A stretch of DNA of 64,000 bases, taken from NCBI RefSeq assembly GCF_900102485.1, contig NZ_FNBX01000001.1, forward strand, positions 62,001 through 126,000, in the 5' to 3' direction. Source of the DNA: Desulfovibrio legallii. GTDB taxonomy: Bacteria; Desulfobacterota; Desulfovibrionia; Desulfovibrionales; Desulfovibrionaceae. The position numbers and the translations under genes were made by a program. Shown here one piece after another: positions 52,662 to 62,191 of this stretch; within the stretch, counting starts at the first letter, position 1, and each line of letters starts with the position of its first letter. The notes beneath the pieces are model-generated. The model made no database searches. It had not been told where the DNA came from and worked only from the letters and a program-made list of their open reading frames with translations.

Positions 52662-53345
52662 CTACCGCCCCAGGACCAGCTTCTGCAGGCAGGCGGGGTC
52701 CGGACAAAGCCAATCCGCGCCGGCCTCCTGCAGTTCCTCCCGGCTGCCGTAGCCGTAGAGCACGCCCGCACAGGCCAGGCCCACGCTGTGCGCGCCCGCC
52801 ACGTCGTATTTGCGGTCGCCCACCATCAGGCCCGCGGCCGGGTCATCCATGCCGCACAGGGCAGCCGCGTGGCGCAGCACCTCCGTCTTGCCCGTGCGGC
52901 GGCCGTCCAGCTCTGCGCCCGCCACATGGCTGAAGCAGGTGTCCAGCCCAAAATGGGTCAGGATGCGGCGGGCAAAGGGCTCCGGCTTGGAGGTGGCCAG
53001 GCAGAGCGTGCGCCCGGCGTGCCGCAGCGCCTGCAGCAAATCTTCCACCCCGTCGTAGACGCGGTTCTCAAAGATGCCCGTAACGGTGTAGTATTCCCGG
53101 TACAGACGGGTGGCCTCTTGCGCCAGGGCGGGATCCCCGCCCAGCAGTCGGCCGAAGGATTCCTGCAAAGGCGGCCCGATGAGCGGCATGAGCGCCGCCG
53201 CCTCCGGCACAGGACGCCCCATGCGCCGCAGGGCATACTGCACGGAGCGGATAATGCCGGTGTGCGAGGCGGTAATGGTGCCGTCCAGATCAAAAAATAC
53301 ATACTGCCAACGGCGTTCCGGGCTGGCTTCGGTCATGGTCTGCAA
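52662..53345 (-). CDS. HAD-superfamily phosphatase, Gph/PpaX-like
   Basis: 227 residues. FFDLDGT (17-23) is the nucleophile motif, ATSKPEPFARRIL the second and GKTEVLRH..GLMVGDRKYDVAGAHSVGLACAGVLYGYG the third and fourth. Substrate may be phosphoglycolate or a nucleotide. Start: TTG at 53345 has GGGAG 6 bases away, better than the ATG three codons later; both are possible. The C-terminus is normal. Confidence 0.88.
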   Translation of the reverse strand: MQTMTEASPERRWQYVFFDLDGTITASHTGIIRSVQYALRRMGRPVPEAAALMPLIGPPLQESFGRLLGGDPALAQEATRLYREYYTVTGIFENRVYDGVEDLLQALRHAGRTLCLATSKPEPFARRILTHFGLDTCFSHVAGAELDGRRTGKTEVLRHAAALCGMDDPAAGLMVGDRKYDVAGAHSVGLACAGVLYGYGSREELQEAGADWLCPDPACLQKLVLGR

Positions 53346-53429
53346 GGCTTTCTCCCGATGGTTCGGAGGGCGCTCGACAAAGCGCCCGGCGCAAGCCGGA
53401 CACGCGCCCCCGCAGGCGGCAACGCCGCC

Positions 53430-54473
53430 TCAACGCCCGGTAAAAGGCGTATGCCGCCCCGTGCCGTCCGCGCCGAAGCGGGCGTCCAGGGCGCGGTTGT
53501 CGCCCGGCACGACAAAGTAGCCGTCCGTAGTTCGTTGGGCAACGCCCTGGCGCAGCAGTTCGCTCACGGTCACAAAACTGTAGCCCCGCGCCCGCAGGGC
53601 CGCCACCACCCCGCGCAACAGCGCGGCAGAACCGTGGGGCACGCGGTTGGCGTGGAAAAGCAGGATGGATCCGGGCCGCACCCGGCGGGCCACCTCCAGC
53701 GCCTGGGCCGGGGCGCTGTTGTCCCCGCCGCTCTCGGCCACCACGTCCCACTGCACCACCGTGAAGCCCAGGCTGGCCAGCAGATCCAGGGCCTGGGGCG
53801 AACAGCGGCCGTAGGGCAGGCGGAAGAGCGCGGGCACGGGCGGGATGGCGGGCGCCGCCCTGCCTGCGGCCCGCGCCGCGGCCAGGACGTCCTCCCGCAA
53901 AAGCTCATACTGGGCCTGGGTCCACAGCGCCTGCGCCCGCATGCCCTCCGCCGAGAGCAGGGCGAAATTGCCGTGGCTCCAGGCGTGGTTGCCCACCTCA
54001 AACAAAGGTTCAGCCAGGAGCTGACGCACCCGCGCCGCATGGGTGCGCATCCATTTGCCGCCCATAAACAGCGTGGCGGGCAGGCCCTCGGCCCGCAAAA
54101 AGTTGATGATGGCCGCGTCGTAGCCTGTGGTAACGGTGTCCAGCTCGCAAAGGTCAAAGGTCAGGGCAGCCACCTTGCGTGAATCCGGCACGGCCACCCG
54201 CCGCACCATGCCTACGCCTGCGGGATCCGCAGTCCTGGGCGGCAACAGGTGTACGGGTTCGCGCCGCGCCGGGGGGCGGCTGTCATTGGGCAGGGCCCGG
54301 CGCTGGTCCTGGGGGCCCTCCGCCCAGGGATCGGCGGCGGGGGCGGACGCAACTGCCGCTGACGCCGCCGCTGACGAAAAAAGGGCAGACAGACAGACGA
54401 CCATGCCCAGCAGCAGCGCCAGGCCCGGCCACCCAAACAGTATCCGAAAACGCGCAGCAAATGCTCCTTGCAC
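53430..54473 (-). CDS. Polysaccharide deacetylase, TFDLCE subtype
   Basis: 347 residues. GTG start at 54473 with AGGAGG 6 bases upstream; N-terminal membrane helix or signal (about 10-38), Pro-rich spacer, then the NodB fold: VAALTFDLCELDTVTTGYDAAIINFLRAEGLPATLFMGGKWMRTHA (about 125-170), GNHAWSHGNFAL, RLPYGRCSPQALDLL and ILLFHANRV. Motif 1 is TFDLCE instead of TFDDG, so the second Asp (metal ligand) is missing; a subfamily with this motif is known to me. Exported; would act on peptidoglycan or a polysaccharide. Confidence 0.85.
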   Translation of the reverse strand: MQGAFAARFRILFGWPGLALLLGMVVCLSALFSSAAASAAVASAPAADPWAEGPQDQRRALPNDSRPPARREPVHLLPPRTADPAGVGMVRRVAVPDSRKVAALTFDLCELDTVTTGYDAAIINFLRAEGLPATLFMGGKWMRTHAARVRQLLAEPLFEVGNHAWSHGNFALLSAEGMRAQALWTQAQYELLREDVLAAARAAGRAAPAIPPVPALFRLPYGRCSPQALDLLASLGFTVVQWDVVAESGGDNSAPAQALEVARRVRPGSILLFHANRVPHGSAALLRGVVAALRARGYSFVTVSELLRQGVAQRTTDGYFVVPGDNRALDARFGADGTGRHTPFTGR

Positions 54474-54606
54474 GACGGCCTCCTTATGGCCGGAAACAGT
54501 ATTCAGGCCCGCCGCACGCCCCCGGCGCAGCGCCGCCCACTGGCGCAACCGCGAGCAAATCCTGCCGCGCGGACACCCCGCCCCTTGCCCCCACGGGCAA
54601 TGCGCG

Positions 54607-56157
54607 TTACGGGGCCGTCGGCGTCAGGGGCAGATCCGCCGGGGCGCTCAGGCGCAGCTCGTGGCGCACCGTGGCCGAGCCTCCGGCGGGCACGGCGAGC
54701 TCCCAAACCAGCCGGTGTTCGGCGGATTCTTCCTTGGCCGCCGGGCTGTTTTTGAAGCTCACACGCACGTCCTGATCCACGACTTCCGGCAAGGGGCGCT
54801 CCAGCCGCAGAGGAATGGGCGTCTGCCGGGCATTGGCAACGGTATAGGTCCAGGCCCAGGTCCAGGTGCGGGTTTTGCCCACCAGGCCGCTTTCGCCCCG
54901 GCCCCGGCTGTCCGCCGTCACCCGCAGGCTGACGCGCGGATCCGGCCCGAAAAAGAGCTCCGTGGCCGCGCCGCGTGGCCGGAAGAAGCCCGCGCCCACC
55001 CGCTGACCATCCATAAAAAACTCCGCCGCGCCGTCGGGCCAGGCCGTGCCCGCGGAGGGCGTGGCCTGCGCCCGCAGCCAGACCGTGCCCTGCCCGCCCA
55101 CGGGCCGGGCCAGCCACTGAAGGGGCGTTTTCCAGACGTCTTCGGCCAGCAGCAGGCGCGTTTTGCCCTGGGCCAGGCCGGGGGTTTGGGGCGTCCAGGT
55201 CGCGTAAACGCCGCTCGCGTCGTGTTCGACCGAAGCGGCATCCGCCTTGGCTCCAACGGCCATCATGAGGGCCTGGGGCGCTGCCATGCGGGCCACGGGC
55301 TGGGGCCGCGCTTCCACCACCCAGCGCGGCAGGGGCGCTGGCTCGCGCGGCCCGGCTGCGCCGTTGGCCAGGGTCAGCCGGGCCGTATCCCAATCCATGC
55401 CGGAATGCTGCCAGGCTTCGGCCAGCAGGCGCACTCGCGTGGTGTCGCCCTTGGCCGCGTCCGGCACGGCTTCAAAGGTATAGACGGGCCGCCAGCCGCA
55501 GTTGACGAGGCTGTAGCTGTAGCGCACGGGCAGGCCCACGGCGCTGACCGGCTTCTGCAGGACAACGGACACAAGTTCTCCCAGCTCCGGGGCCTGGGGC
55601 AGCTGCTTGAGGGCCTCCTGGGCCAGGGCCAGGCGGTGCTCCAGATCGGCCCGCTCATAACTCAGGTTGGGCAGCATGTCGGTCAGGCGTTTGTCACGCT
55701 CGGCCAGCTCCTGCAGGGACAAACCGCGCGCGTCGCCCTGCCAGAGGGCCAGCCGGGCCTTGACGGCCTCCAGCTTGCCGGCCAGGGCCCGCACGGCGTG
55801 CTCCAGCTCCGCCCGCTGCCGGGCCAGGCCGCCGCTCGCCTCCAGGGGCAGGGGGCTGGCGCTCCAGCCGCTCAGGGCGTGCCCCGGCACGCGCACCTCC
55901 AGATTCTGCGCCCCGCCGGGCAGGACAAATTCCACCACGCTGCGGCCCGCTTCCGTGCGCACAGGGGCCGTATGCGCCACATGCAGCACCGCGCCGGAGG
56001 GGGCCAGCAGCACGCTATCGGGTGGGACAGGGGCCGTGGGGCTTTCTGCAGCGAACGCGGGCGCGGCCGCAAGGAACACTGCGGCCAGGCAGGCCAGAAC
56101 GCGGCTCCCCCAAAAGGAACCGCCGCCGGATCGCCGTAAGGCAGACAGGTGCGTCAT
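54607..56157 (-). CDS. Secreted DUF4139-domain protein (MuiA-like)
   Basis: 516 residues. Signal peptide (about 14-36), N-terminal coiled coil region (ARQRAELEHAVRALAGKLEAVKARLALWQGD .. DKRLTDMLPNLSYERADLEHRLALAQEAL), then a DUF4139 C-terminal domain (GLPVRYSYSLVNCGWRPVYTFEAVPDAAKGDTTRVRLLAEAWQHSGMDW .. KTRTWTWAWTYTVANARQTPIPLRLERPLPEVVDQDVRV). Found in many bacteria; role unknown. ATG follows AGGAG. Confidence 0.88.
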   Translation of the reverse strand: MTHLSALRRSGGGSFWGSRVLACLAAVFLAAAPAFAAESPTAPVPPDSVLLAPSGAVLHVAHTAPVRTEAGRSVVEFVLPGGAQNLEVRVPGHALSGWSASPLPLEASGGLARQRAELEHAVRALAGKLEAVKARLALWQGDARGLSLQELAERDKRLTDMLPNLSYERADLEHRLALAQEALKQLPQAPELGELVSVVLQKPVSAVGLPVRYSYSLVNCGWRPVYTFEAVPDAAKGDTTRVRLLAEAWQHSGMDWDTARLTLANGAAGPREPAPLPRWVVEARPQPVARMAAPQALMMAVGAKADAASVEHDASGVYATWTPQTPGLAQGKTRLLLAEDVWKTPLQWLARPVGGQGTVWLRAQATPSAGTAWPDGAAEFFMDGQRVGAGFFRPRGAATELFFGPDPRVSLRVTADSRGRGESGLVGKTRTWTWAWTYTVANARQTPIPLRLERPLPEVVDQDVRVSFKNSPAAKEESAEHRLVWELAVPAGGSATVRHELRLSAPADLPLTPTAP

Positions 56158-56200
56158 GAGAAGTCTCCTGTACGCCGCCGGTCCGGGCCGCGCCCGAAGC

Positions 56201-57883
56201 TCAGCGGGTCAGTTTGCGGAACTTGGGACGGTGGGGCGTGTCCGCCTCCTTGCCCAGGCGCTTGCGCCGGTCATCCTCGTAGTCCGTGTAATTGCCTTCA
56301 AAGAAGACCACTTCGGCATTGTCCTCAAAGGCCATGATGTGGGTGGCCACGCGGTCCAGGAACCAGCGGTCGTGGCTGACGACCAGCACGCAGCCCGCAA
56401 AGTTGTCCAGGGCGTCTTCCAGGGCGCGCATGGTGTTCACGTCGATATCGTTGGTGGGTTCGTCCAGCAGCAGCACGTTGGCCCCGGATTTGAGCATCCG
56501 GGCCAGGTGCAGGCGGTTGCGCTCCCCGCCGGAGAGCACGTCCGCTTTTTTCTGCTGGTCCGCGCCGTGAAAGTTGAAGCGCGTGCAGTAGGCCCTGGCG
56601 TTGACCTCACGCCCGCCCAGGGAGACGGTTTCGCGCCCTTCGCTGATGAGCTCGTACACGGTTTTGCCGGGAGTGAGAGATTCCCGCCCCTGGTCCACAT
56701 AGGCGAAGCGCACGCTTTCGCCCACGCGCAGGCTGCCGGCATCGGGCTGTTCCCGCCCGGCGAGCATGTTGAAGAGCGTGGTCTTGCCCGCGCCGTTGGG
56801 GCCCACAATGCCCACAATGGCCCCCGGCGGGATGACGGCCGTAAGCCCGTCCATGAGCATGCGGTCGCCCAGGCTTTTGCGCACGCCGTCAAGCTCAATG
56901 ACGCTCTTGCCCAGGCGCGGTCCCGGCGGGATGTAGATTTCCAGATCGGGCGCGCGGCGCTCGCTCTCGTGGGAAAGCATGGCCTCGTAGGCGTTGAGCC
57001 GGGCCTTGCCCTTGGCGTGCCGCCCCTTGGGGGACATGCGCACCCACTCCAGCTCGCGCTGGAGGGTTTTCTGCCGCTGGGCCTCGGTTTTGTCCTCGTT
57101 GGCCAGGCGTTTCTGCTTCTGCTCCAGCCAGGAGGAATAGTTGCCCTTCCAGGGGATGCCGCGGCCCCGGTCCAGCTCCAGAATCCAGCCCGCCACGTTG
57201 TCCAGGAAGTAACGGTCGTGGGTCACGGCGATGACCGTGCCGGGGAAGGACGAAAGATAACGCTCCAGCCAGGCTACAGAGGCCGCGTCCAGGTGGTTGG
57301 TGGGCTCGTCCAGCAGAAGAATGTCCGGATTCTGCAGCAAAAGGCGGCAGAGGGCCACGCGGCGGCGCTCGCCGCCGGAAATGCGGTCTACCGGCATCTC
57401 GCCGGGGGGGCAGCGCAGGGCGTCCATGGCCATTTCCAGGCGGGAATCCAGATCCCAGACGTTGTTGGCGTCCATTTGCTCCTGCACCTGGGCCTGCCGC
57501 GCAAGAAGGGCGTCCATCTCCTCCGGCTCCATGGGCTCGGCGAAGCGGGCGTTGATCTCCTCAAACTCGCGGGCTATGGCCGCAAGCCCGCTCACGCCTT
57601 CCTCCACCACTTCGCGCACCGTGCGCGTTTCCCCGGCCAGGGGCTCCTGCTCCAGGTAGCCGATGCTGTAGCCTGGGGCCAGCACGGTTTTGCCCTCAAA
57701 GGCCTGGTCCACCCCGGCCAGAATCTTCAGCAGGCTGGATTTGCCCGCGCCGTTGAGCCCCAGCACGCCGATCTTGGCCCCGTAGAAGTAGGAAAGGGAA
57801 ATATCCTTCAATACTTCGCGCTGGCCGTGGCGTTTGCTGACGCGGATCATGGAATAGATGATCTTGTCCGGTTCGTTGCTCAT
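56201..57883 (-). CDS. ettA: EttA, ABC-F translational throttle
   Basis: 560 residues, full length. Two ABC domains: Walker A GLNGAGKSS (42-50) and GPNGAGKTT (about 358-366); signatures ISGGE and LSGGE; DEPTNHLD and DEPTNDID. The inter-domain arm and linker (EQKQKRLANEDKTEAQRQKTLQRELEWVRMSPKGRHAKGKARL) are typical of EttA. Binds the ribosome E site and senses ADP/ATP. Own promoter at 57941-57969; the ATG follows AAGGAGC. Confidence 0.97.
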   Translation of the reverse strand: MSNEPDKIIYSMIRVSKRHGQREVLKDISLSYFYGAKIGVLGLNGAGKSSLLKILAGVDQAFEGKTVLAPGYSIGYLEQEPLAGETRTVREVVEEGVSGLAAIAREFEEINARFAEPMEPEEMDALLARQAQVQEQMDANNVWDLDSRLEMAMDALRCPPGEMPVDRISGGERRRVALCRLLLQNPDILLLDEPTNHLDAASVAWLERYLSSFPGTVIAVTHDRYFLDNVAGWILELDRGRGIPWKGNYSSWLEQKQKRLANEDKTEAQRQKTLQRELEWVRMSPKGRHAKGKARLNAYEAMLSHESERRAPDLEIYIPPGPRLGKSVIELDGVRKSLGDRMLMDGLTAVIPPGAIVGIVGPNGAGKTTLFNMLAGREQPDAGSLRVGESVRFAYVDQGRESLTPGKTVYELISEGRETVSLGGREVNARAYCTRFNFHGADQQKKADVLSGGERNRLHLARMLKSGANVLLLDEPTNDIDVNTMRALEDALDNFAGCVLVVSHDRWFLDRVATHIMAFEDNAEVVFFEGNYTDYEDDRRKRLGKEADTPHRPKFRKLTR

Positions 57884-57940
57884 GATGCTCCTTATCTTCC
57901 GTCGTCTGCCGTCCGCGCGGACGCGGACGCGGTTTTACCG

Positions 57941-57969
57941 ACCATAGCCGCTGCCGGGCGCTTTTTCAA
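57941..57969 (-). promoter_or_regulatory. ettA promoter
   Basis: Minus strand TTGAAA (57969-57964), 17 bases, TATGGT (57946-57941), 58 bases before the ATG. Confidence 0.68.
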
Positions 57970-58101
57970 GGCGGGACTCCGGCCCGACGCTTTGACTCCC
58001 GCGCCGACCTGTGCAACTCTCATGAAGCTGCAGGCCGCAGCGGCCCTGCCCCCAGGGGCCGCGCCCGGGCCGGAGCAACCCCGGAACCAAAGGAGCGCGT
58101 C

Positions 58102-58482
58102 ATGAAAAAGGAAGTGGTCAGCACCGCAGAAGCCCCCGCCGCCGTGGGGCCGTACAGCCAGGCAATCTGCGCGGGAGGTTTGCTGTTTCTTTCGGGCCAG
58201 ATTCCCCTGGACCCCGCCACCGGCAACATGGTCCAGGGCGGGGCGGCCGCCCAGGCGGCCCAGTGCTGCAAAAACGTTCTGGCCATTCTCAAAGCGCGCG
58301 GGCTCGACGCCGCACAGGTGGTCAAGACCACCGTGTTCATCACGGATATGAAGGAATTCGGCGCGGTCAACGAAGTTTACAAGCAGTACTTCACCGCGCC
58401 CTGCCCTGCGCGTTCCTGCGTGCAGGTGGCCGCCCTGCCCCTGGGCGCGCAGGTGGAGATTGAGGCCGTCGCAGTCCTTTAA
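58102..58482 (+). CDS. ridA: RidA, enamine/imine deaminase
   Basis: 126 residues. GPYSQAICAGGLLFLSGQIPLDPATG (16-41), the catalytic Arg104 in PARSCVQVAALP and VEIEAVAVL at the end are typical. Destroys reactive 2-aminoacrylate. ATG 58102 follows GGAGCG. It starts a plus-strand group but no later gene is close enough to be certain of one transcript. Confidence 0.96.
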   Translation: MKKEVVSTAEAPAAVGPYSQAICAGGLLFLSGQIPLDPATGNMVQGGAAAQAAQCCKNVLAILKARGLDAAQVVKTTVFITDMKEFGAVNEVYKQYFTAPCPARSCVQVAALPLGAQVEIEAVAVL

Positions 58483-58623
58483 AAGCGCTTGTGCGCCGTT
58501 GCAACAGCAGCAAGAAGACGCGCGCCCCGGCGCACAACTGCGCAGGTAGGCTGGCCTTGCCATTTGGCCTTGCGTGCAGCATACTGCAGCAGTATGGCTA
58601 AAAGGACCAGCAAGGCGGCACCC

Positions 58624-59385
58624 ATGAAATCTTTGGACGCAGCGCCCGCACGCGGGTTTGTCCGCAACGCTCAGAAAGACCTCCTCCAGCACAGCCTGGC
58701 CGTCTGGCCGCGCCGGGAGCACACGCTGCTGGAGGTCAACTGCGGCTGCGGCGTTTTTTTGCCCTTGCTCTGGAACTGCGGCTTTGACCTGACCGCCACA
58801 GAGCTCGCCCCGGACCTGCGGGCCGAAGCCTGCGCCCGCATGGGCGCGCGCACGGAGGTGCTGGCCGCCGCCGCCGACCATCTGCCCTTTGAGAACGACG
58901 CCTTCCACTGGTGCGTGCTGCACCTGGAAAACGTGGCCCTCAAGGACACCGCGGCCGTGCTGGCCGAGGCCCTGCGCGTCACGGCCCGGGGCCTGGCCAT
59001 AACCTTCTGGAACGCGGCCTCGGCGGCCTACGCCCTGCACCGCCTTACGGGGCGCAGGCAGCCCTGGCGCGGCACGGCCCGCTGCTGGTGGTCCCTGTGG
59101 CGGCAGATGCGCGCCCTGGCCCCCGGCCGGCTTTCGGGCGGCAGCGCCCTGATCCTGCCGCGCGGCTTCTGGCGCGGCGGCTGCGACGCCGCGGGCCGCG
59201 GCCCCAGCCCCCACTGGCTGCCCCTGGGGGCCTGGGGCGTCATCCGGCTGGACATGGCCCCGCCCGGCCGCGTTACCCCCCTGCCGTTGCGGATCAAGCC
59301 CCGCCGTCTGCCGCGGCCGGAGCCGGTCATGGAATACGGCCCCCGCGCCTCCCTGCCCCCTGCCCCCGGGACGGACAAACCATGA
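58624..59385 (+). CDS. SAM-dependent class I methyltransferase
   Basis: 253 residues. Rossmann motif I LLEVNCGCGVFLPLLWNCGFDLTATELAPD (about 33-62), motif II DHLPFENDAFHWCVLHLENVALKD, typical of small methyltransferases. C-terminal half Arg/Pro-rich. Substrate unknown. ATG 58624 was chosen because AAGGCGG precedes it; ATG 58594 has none. The next gene overlaps its stop (ATGA). Confidence 0.82.
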   Translation: MKSLDAAPARGFVRNAQKDLLQHSLAVWPRREHTLLEVNCGCGVFLPLLWNCGFDLTATELAPDLRAEACARMGARTEVLAAAADHLPFENDAFHWCVLHLENVALKDTAAVLAEALRVTARGLAITFWNAASAAYALHRLTGRRQPWRGTARCWWSLWRQMRALAPGRLSGGSALILPRGFWRGGCDAAGRGPSPHWLPLGAWGVIRLDMAPPGRVTPLPLRIKPRRLPRPEPVMEYGPRASLPPAPGTDKP

Positions 59386-60461
59386 AGCTGCCGCATCCGT
59401 CTTTGCCGGCCTTTGTCAAGACCTTTGCAGCCATGCTGCGGCGTCGCCTCCTGCCGCTGACCATTGCGGCCATGGTGCTGGTGGCGGCCCTGGGCGGCCA
59501 CATCGGCTGGCGTTACTGGCAGTTTCGCCAGACGGCGGACCACACCTTTGAAGAGCTGAAGGCCGCCCTGCATCCAACCGACGCGAAAGCCCTGGCCGGC
59601 CTGGTGGACTTCAACGCCCTGGGCAATCAGCTGGCCGCGGCCGTGGCGCAGAGCTATCCCTTTGTGCGTCCGGGGCCGGAACAACGCACCGACCTCAGCG
59701 ACCTCATCCAGACCGCCCTGCTCCGCCAGGCCAAAACCAAGGAAGAACCTCTCAAAGATCTTCCGGATCTGCCCCATCGACTCAAAACGCCCCTCTATGT
59801 GCTGCCGCAGGATTTTTACACCCAGCTGGCCGCAAGCCTCTCGCTGCAGACCTCAGGCGATACCGTGGCCCTGGTGCGGGCCAAGGTGCGGCACCCCTTG
59901 CTGGACAAGGAATTTACGCTGCTTATGGAACTGGAACGCACGCCGGACACGGGCTGGAGAATCCGCCGTCTGGTCAACGGCCAGCAGCTGGTGCGGGATT
60001 TCCGCGCCGCGCAGGTGGCGCGCATGGAGGCCAAGCGCAAAGACATTGTGGAAAAAAACGCCGCGGTGACGGCGCGTTTCCAACGGGATTTCCCCATCCG
60101 GGACTGCTCGGCCGAGGCGGGCGTCATCTCGGACGGCAAAACCCTGCTGCTGGTGCTGCGCGTGCAAGCCCACAACAACGGGAGCGTGCGCGTCAACAAC
60201 ATGAATTTTGAGGCGACCGTGCTGGGGCCGGACGGGCATGAGCTGCTGCGCCGCCAGTGCAACGCCGTAGCGCCCATAGGCCCCGGAGAGGATCTGGACC
60301 ACCGCTGGACTGTGGAGCTGGACGCTGCAAGCCCCCCTGGGCGGGCGGTGCGCGCGGCGGGCACCCTGGCCTGCCGGGCCGCCTGGAAAACCCTGGGGCT
60401 CGCCAACGGCGAAGTGCTGCACATTACGGATAAGCCCCCCCTGGTGGAAGAACTGCGCTGA
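59382..60461 (+). CDS. Membrane-anchored protein with DUF2939-like region
   Basis: 359 residues. N-terminal membrane helix (about 24-44), then ADHTFEELKAALHPTDAKALAGLVDFNALGNQLAAAVAQSYPFV, which resembles the DUF2939 family, and beyond residue 240 an immunoglobulin-like region (LLLVLRVQAHNNGSVRVNNMNFEATVLGPDGHELLRRQCN). Probably periplasmic, membrane anchored. ATG overlaps the methyltransferase stop. Confidence 0.75.
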   Translation: MKLPHPSLPAFVKTFAAMLRRRLLPLTIAAMVLVAALGGHIGWRYWQFRQTADHTFEELKAALHPTDAKALAGLVDFNALGNQLAAAVAQSYPFVRPGPEQRTDLSDLIQTALLRQAKTKEEPLKDLPDLPHRLKTPLYVLPQDFYTQLAASLSLQTSGDTVALVRAKVRHPLLDKEFTLLMELERTPDTGWRIRRLVNGQQLVRDFRAAQVARMEAKRKDIVEKNAAVTARFQRDFPIRDCSAEAGVISDGKTLLLVLRVQAHNNGSVRVNNMNFEATVLGPDGHELLRRQCNAVAPIGPGEDLDHRWTVELDAASPPGRAVRAAGTLACRAAWKTLGLANGEVLHITDKPPLVEELR

Positions 60462-60635
60462 ACCGCCGGCCAGCCGTCGCCTGTTTGTCGTCATTTTTTT
60501 ATGAAAAGCAGGGTGCTGCGACTTTCCTCCCGCAGGCTTCTGTGCCATACTTTATGTCGCCCGGCGCGCCGGGCCATTGCCGCCGCCGCGCAGGAAAGCC
60601 CCCGGCAACATTCAAATCCTTAAGGAGCTGCCAAC

Positions 60636-61382
60636 ATGTCGGGCCTCAGCCGTTCCATCCACCTGACGGTGCACATCCATAAAGACCCGGCCGCCATGGC
60701 CGAACGCGCGGCGCACATTCTGGCCGCGGCCTGCGAAGAAGCCGTCGCCGAGCGGGGCGTCTTCAAGATTGCTCTTTCCGGCGGGCAGACGCCCATTCCC
60801 CTTTTTCGCCTGCTTTCGGGCCGGGACTGGGCCGACCGCCTGCCCTGGGACAAAATGACCTTCTTCTGGGTGGACGAACGCTGCGTCAGCCCTGAACACC
60901 CGGACAGCAACTACGGCCTGGCCCGCCGCGAACTGCTGGGCCATGTGCCCGCCACCCATTTTTTCCGCATGCGCGGCGAGGAAGACCCCGTGGAGGCCGC
61001 CCGCAAATACGAACAGCAGCTGCGCGCGGATTTCGACCTGGGCCCGCAGGATCTGCCCCGGTTTGACTTCATGCTGTTGGGCATGGGCGAGGATGGGCAC
61101 ACGGGCTCCATCTTCCCCAATTCTCCGGCTCTGGCCGAGCGCAAACGTCTGGTCATCGACCAGTATGTGCCGGAGCGCAAGGCCGACCGGCTTACCCTGA
61201 CCCTGCCGGTCATCAACAACGCCCGCTGCTGCATGTTCCTGGTCACCGGCAGAGAAAAGCACGACGTGCTCTCCCGCGCCCTCAACCTGCTGGCCCAGCC
61301 CACGCTGCCGGCGCAGATGGTGCGGCCCGGCTTCGGCGACCTGATCTGGGTGGCGGACGAAGCCGCAGCCACGGGCGCGTAG
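60636..61382 (+). CDS. pgl: 6-phosphogluconolactonase
   Basis: 248 residues. FKIALSGGQTPIPLF (42-56), DKMTFFWVDERCVSPEHPDSNYG (72-94) and FDFMLLGMGEDGHTGSIFP (about 143-161) define the DevB/Pgl type. Hydrolyses the lactone in the oxidative pentose phosphate route. ATG follows AAGGAGC. A GCCCGGCGCGCCGGGC palindrome (60559-60574) lies in the upstream gap. zwf and gnd are not neighbours. Confidence 0.93.
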   Translation: MSGLSRSIHLTVHIHKDPAAMAERAAHILAAACEEAVAERGVFKIALSGGQTPIPLFRLLSGRDWADRLPWDKMTFFWVDERCVSPEHPDSNYGLARRELLGHVPATHFFRMRGEEDPVEAARKYEQQLRADFDLGPQDLPRFDFMLLGMGEDGHTGSIFPNSPALAERKRLVIDQYVPERKADRLTLTLPVINNARCCMFLVTGREKHDVLSRALNLLAQPTLPAQMVRPGFGDLIWVADEAAATGA

Positions 61383-61402
61383 CGCGGCGCACGCAACGGA
61401 GC

Positions 61403-62191
61403 ATGAAAGGCATGCTGGACATCAGCGGGCACGAGGCCTGGTTTGCGGCCTATGCGGCGCGGGAACGCGCCAGGGAGGCAGCCCGCCCGCAGGGCGACCC
61501 CGCCCCTATGGATCTCAAGCTGACCCACACCAGGGCCGTGCTGGCCGACGCCAGGCGCATCGTGGCCTCGGAGGCACTGACGCCGCCCCTGGCCCGCGCC
61601 TGCCTGCTGGCCGCCCTGTACCACGATGTGGGCCGCTTTGAGCAGTATCTGCGCTACCATACCTTCCGCGACCGGGATTCCTGCAACCACGGGCAGCTGG
61701 GCGTGCGCATCCTCAAGCGCGAAGGCCTCCTTGACGACGAGCCCCTGCGCAAGATCATTCTGGCCGCCGTGGGCCTGCACAACCGCTTTGCCCTGCCCGC
61801 CCGCGTGCCCCAGGGCGTGGCCCTGGCGGCCAACGTGGTGCGCGATGCGGACAAGCTGGACATCCTGCGCGTCATGGACGAACACCTGCGCGGCCCCGGC
61901 CCCTACAACCCCACGGTGGTGCTGCAGTTGCCCGACGATCCGCGCCTCTGCGGCCCGGAGGTCTGCCGCGCCGCGCTTGAAGGCCGCGTGGCCGCCTACG
62001 CGGACCTGCATTGCGTCAACGACTTTCGCCTCTTGCTGGGCACCTGGTTTTTTGACATGCACTTTGCCGCCAGCCGCCGCCAGTTCGTCACAGACGGCCA
62101 CGCCCTGCGTCTGCTGCACGGCCTGCCCGACGCCAGCCCCCAGGCCCCGGCCCGAAACGCGCTGCTGCAGCGGCTGGAAGCCGCACGGTGA
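61403..62191 (+). CDS. HD-domain phosphohydrolase
   Basis: 262 residues. HD pair H74-D75 in ALYHDVGRFEQYLRY, His42 in LKLTHTRAVLAD, and VVRDADKLDILRVMD: metal ligands of the HD superfamily. Substrate (nucleotide or phosphate ester) unknown. It begins 20 bases after pgl. The next ORF overlaps its stop. Confidence 0.86.
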   Translation: MKGMLDISGHEAWFAAYAARERAREAARPQGDPAPMDLKLTHTRAVLADARRIVASEALTPPLARACLLAALYHDVGRFEQYLRYHTFRDRDSCNHGQLGVRILKREGLLDDEPLRKIILAAVGLHNRFALPARVPQGVALAANVVRDADKLDILRVMDEHLRGPGPYNPTVVLQLPDDPRLCGPEVCRAALEGRVAAYADLHCVNDFRLLLGTWFFDMHFAASRRQFVTDGHALRLLHGLPDASPQAPARNALLQRLEAAR

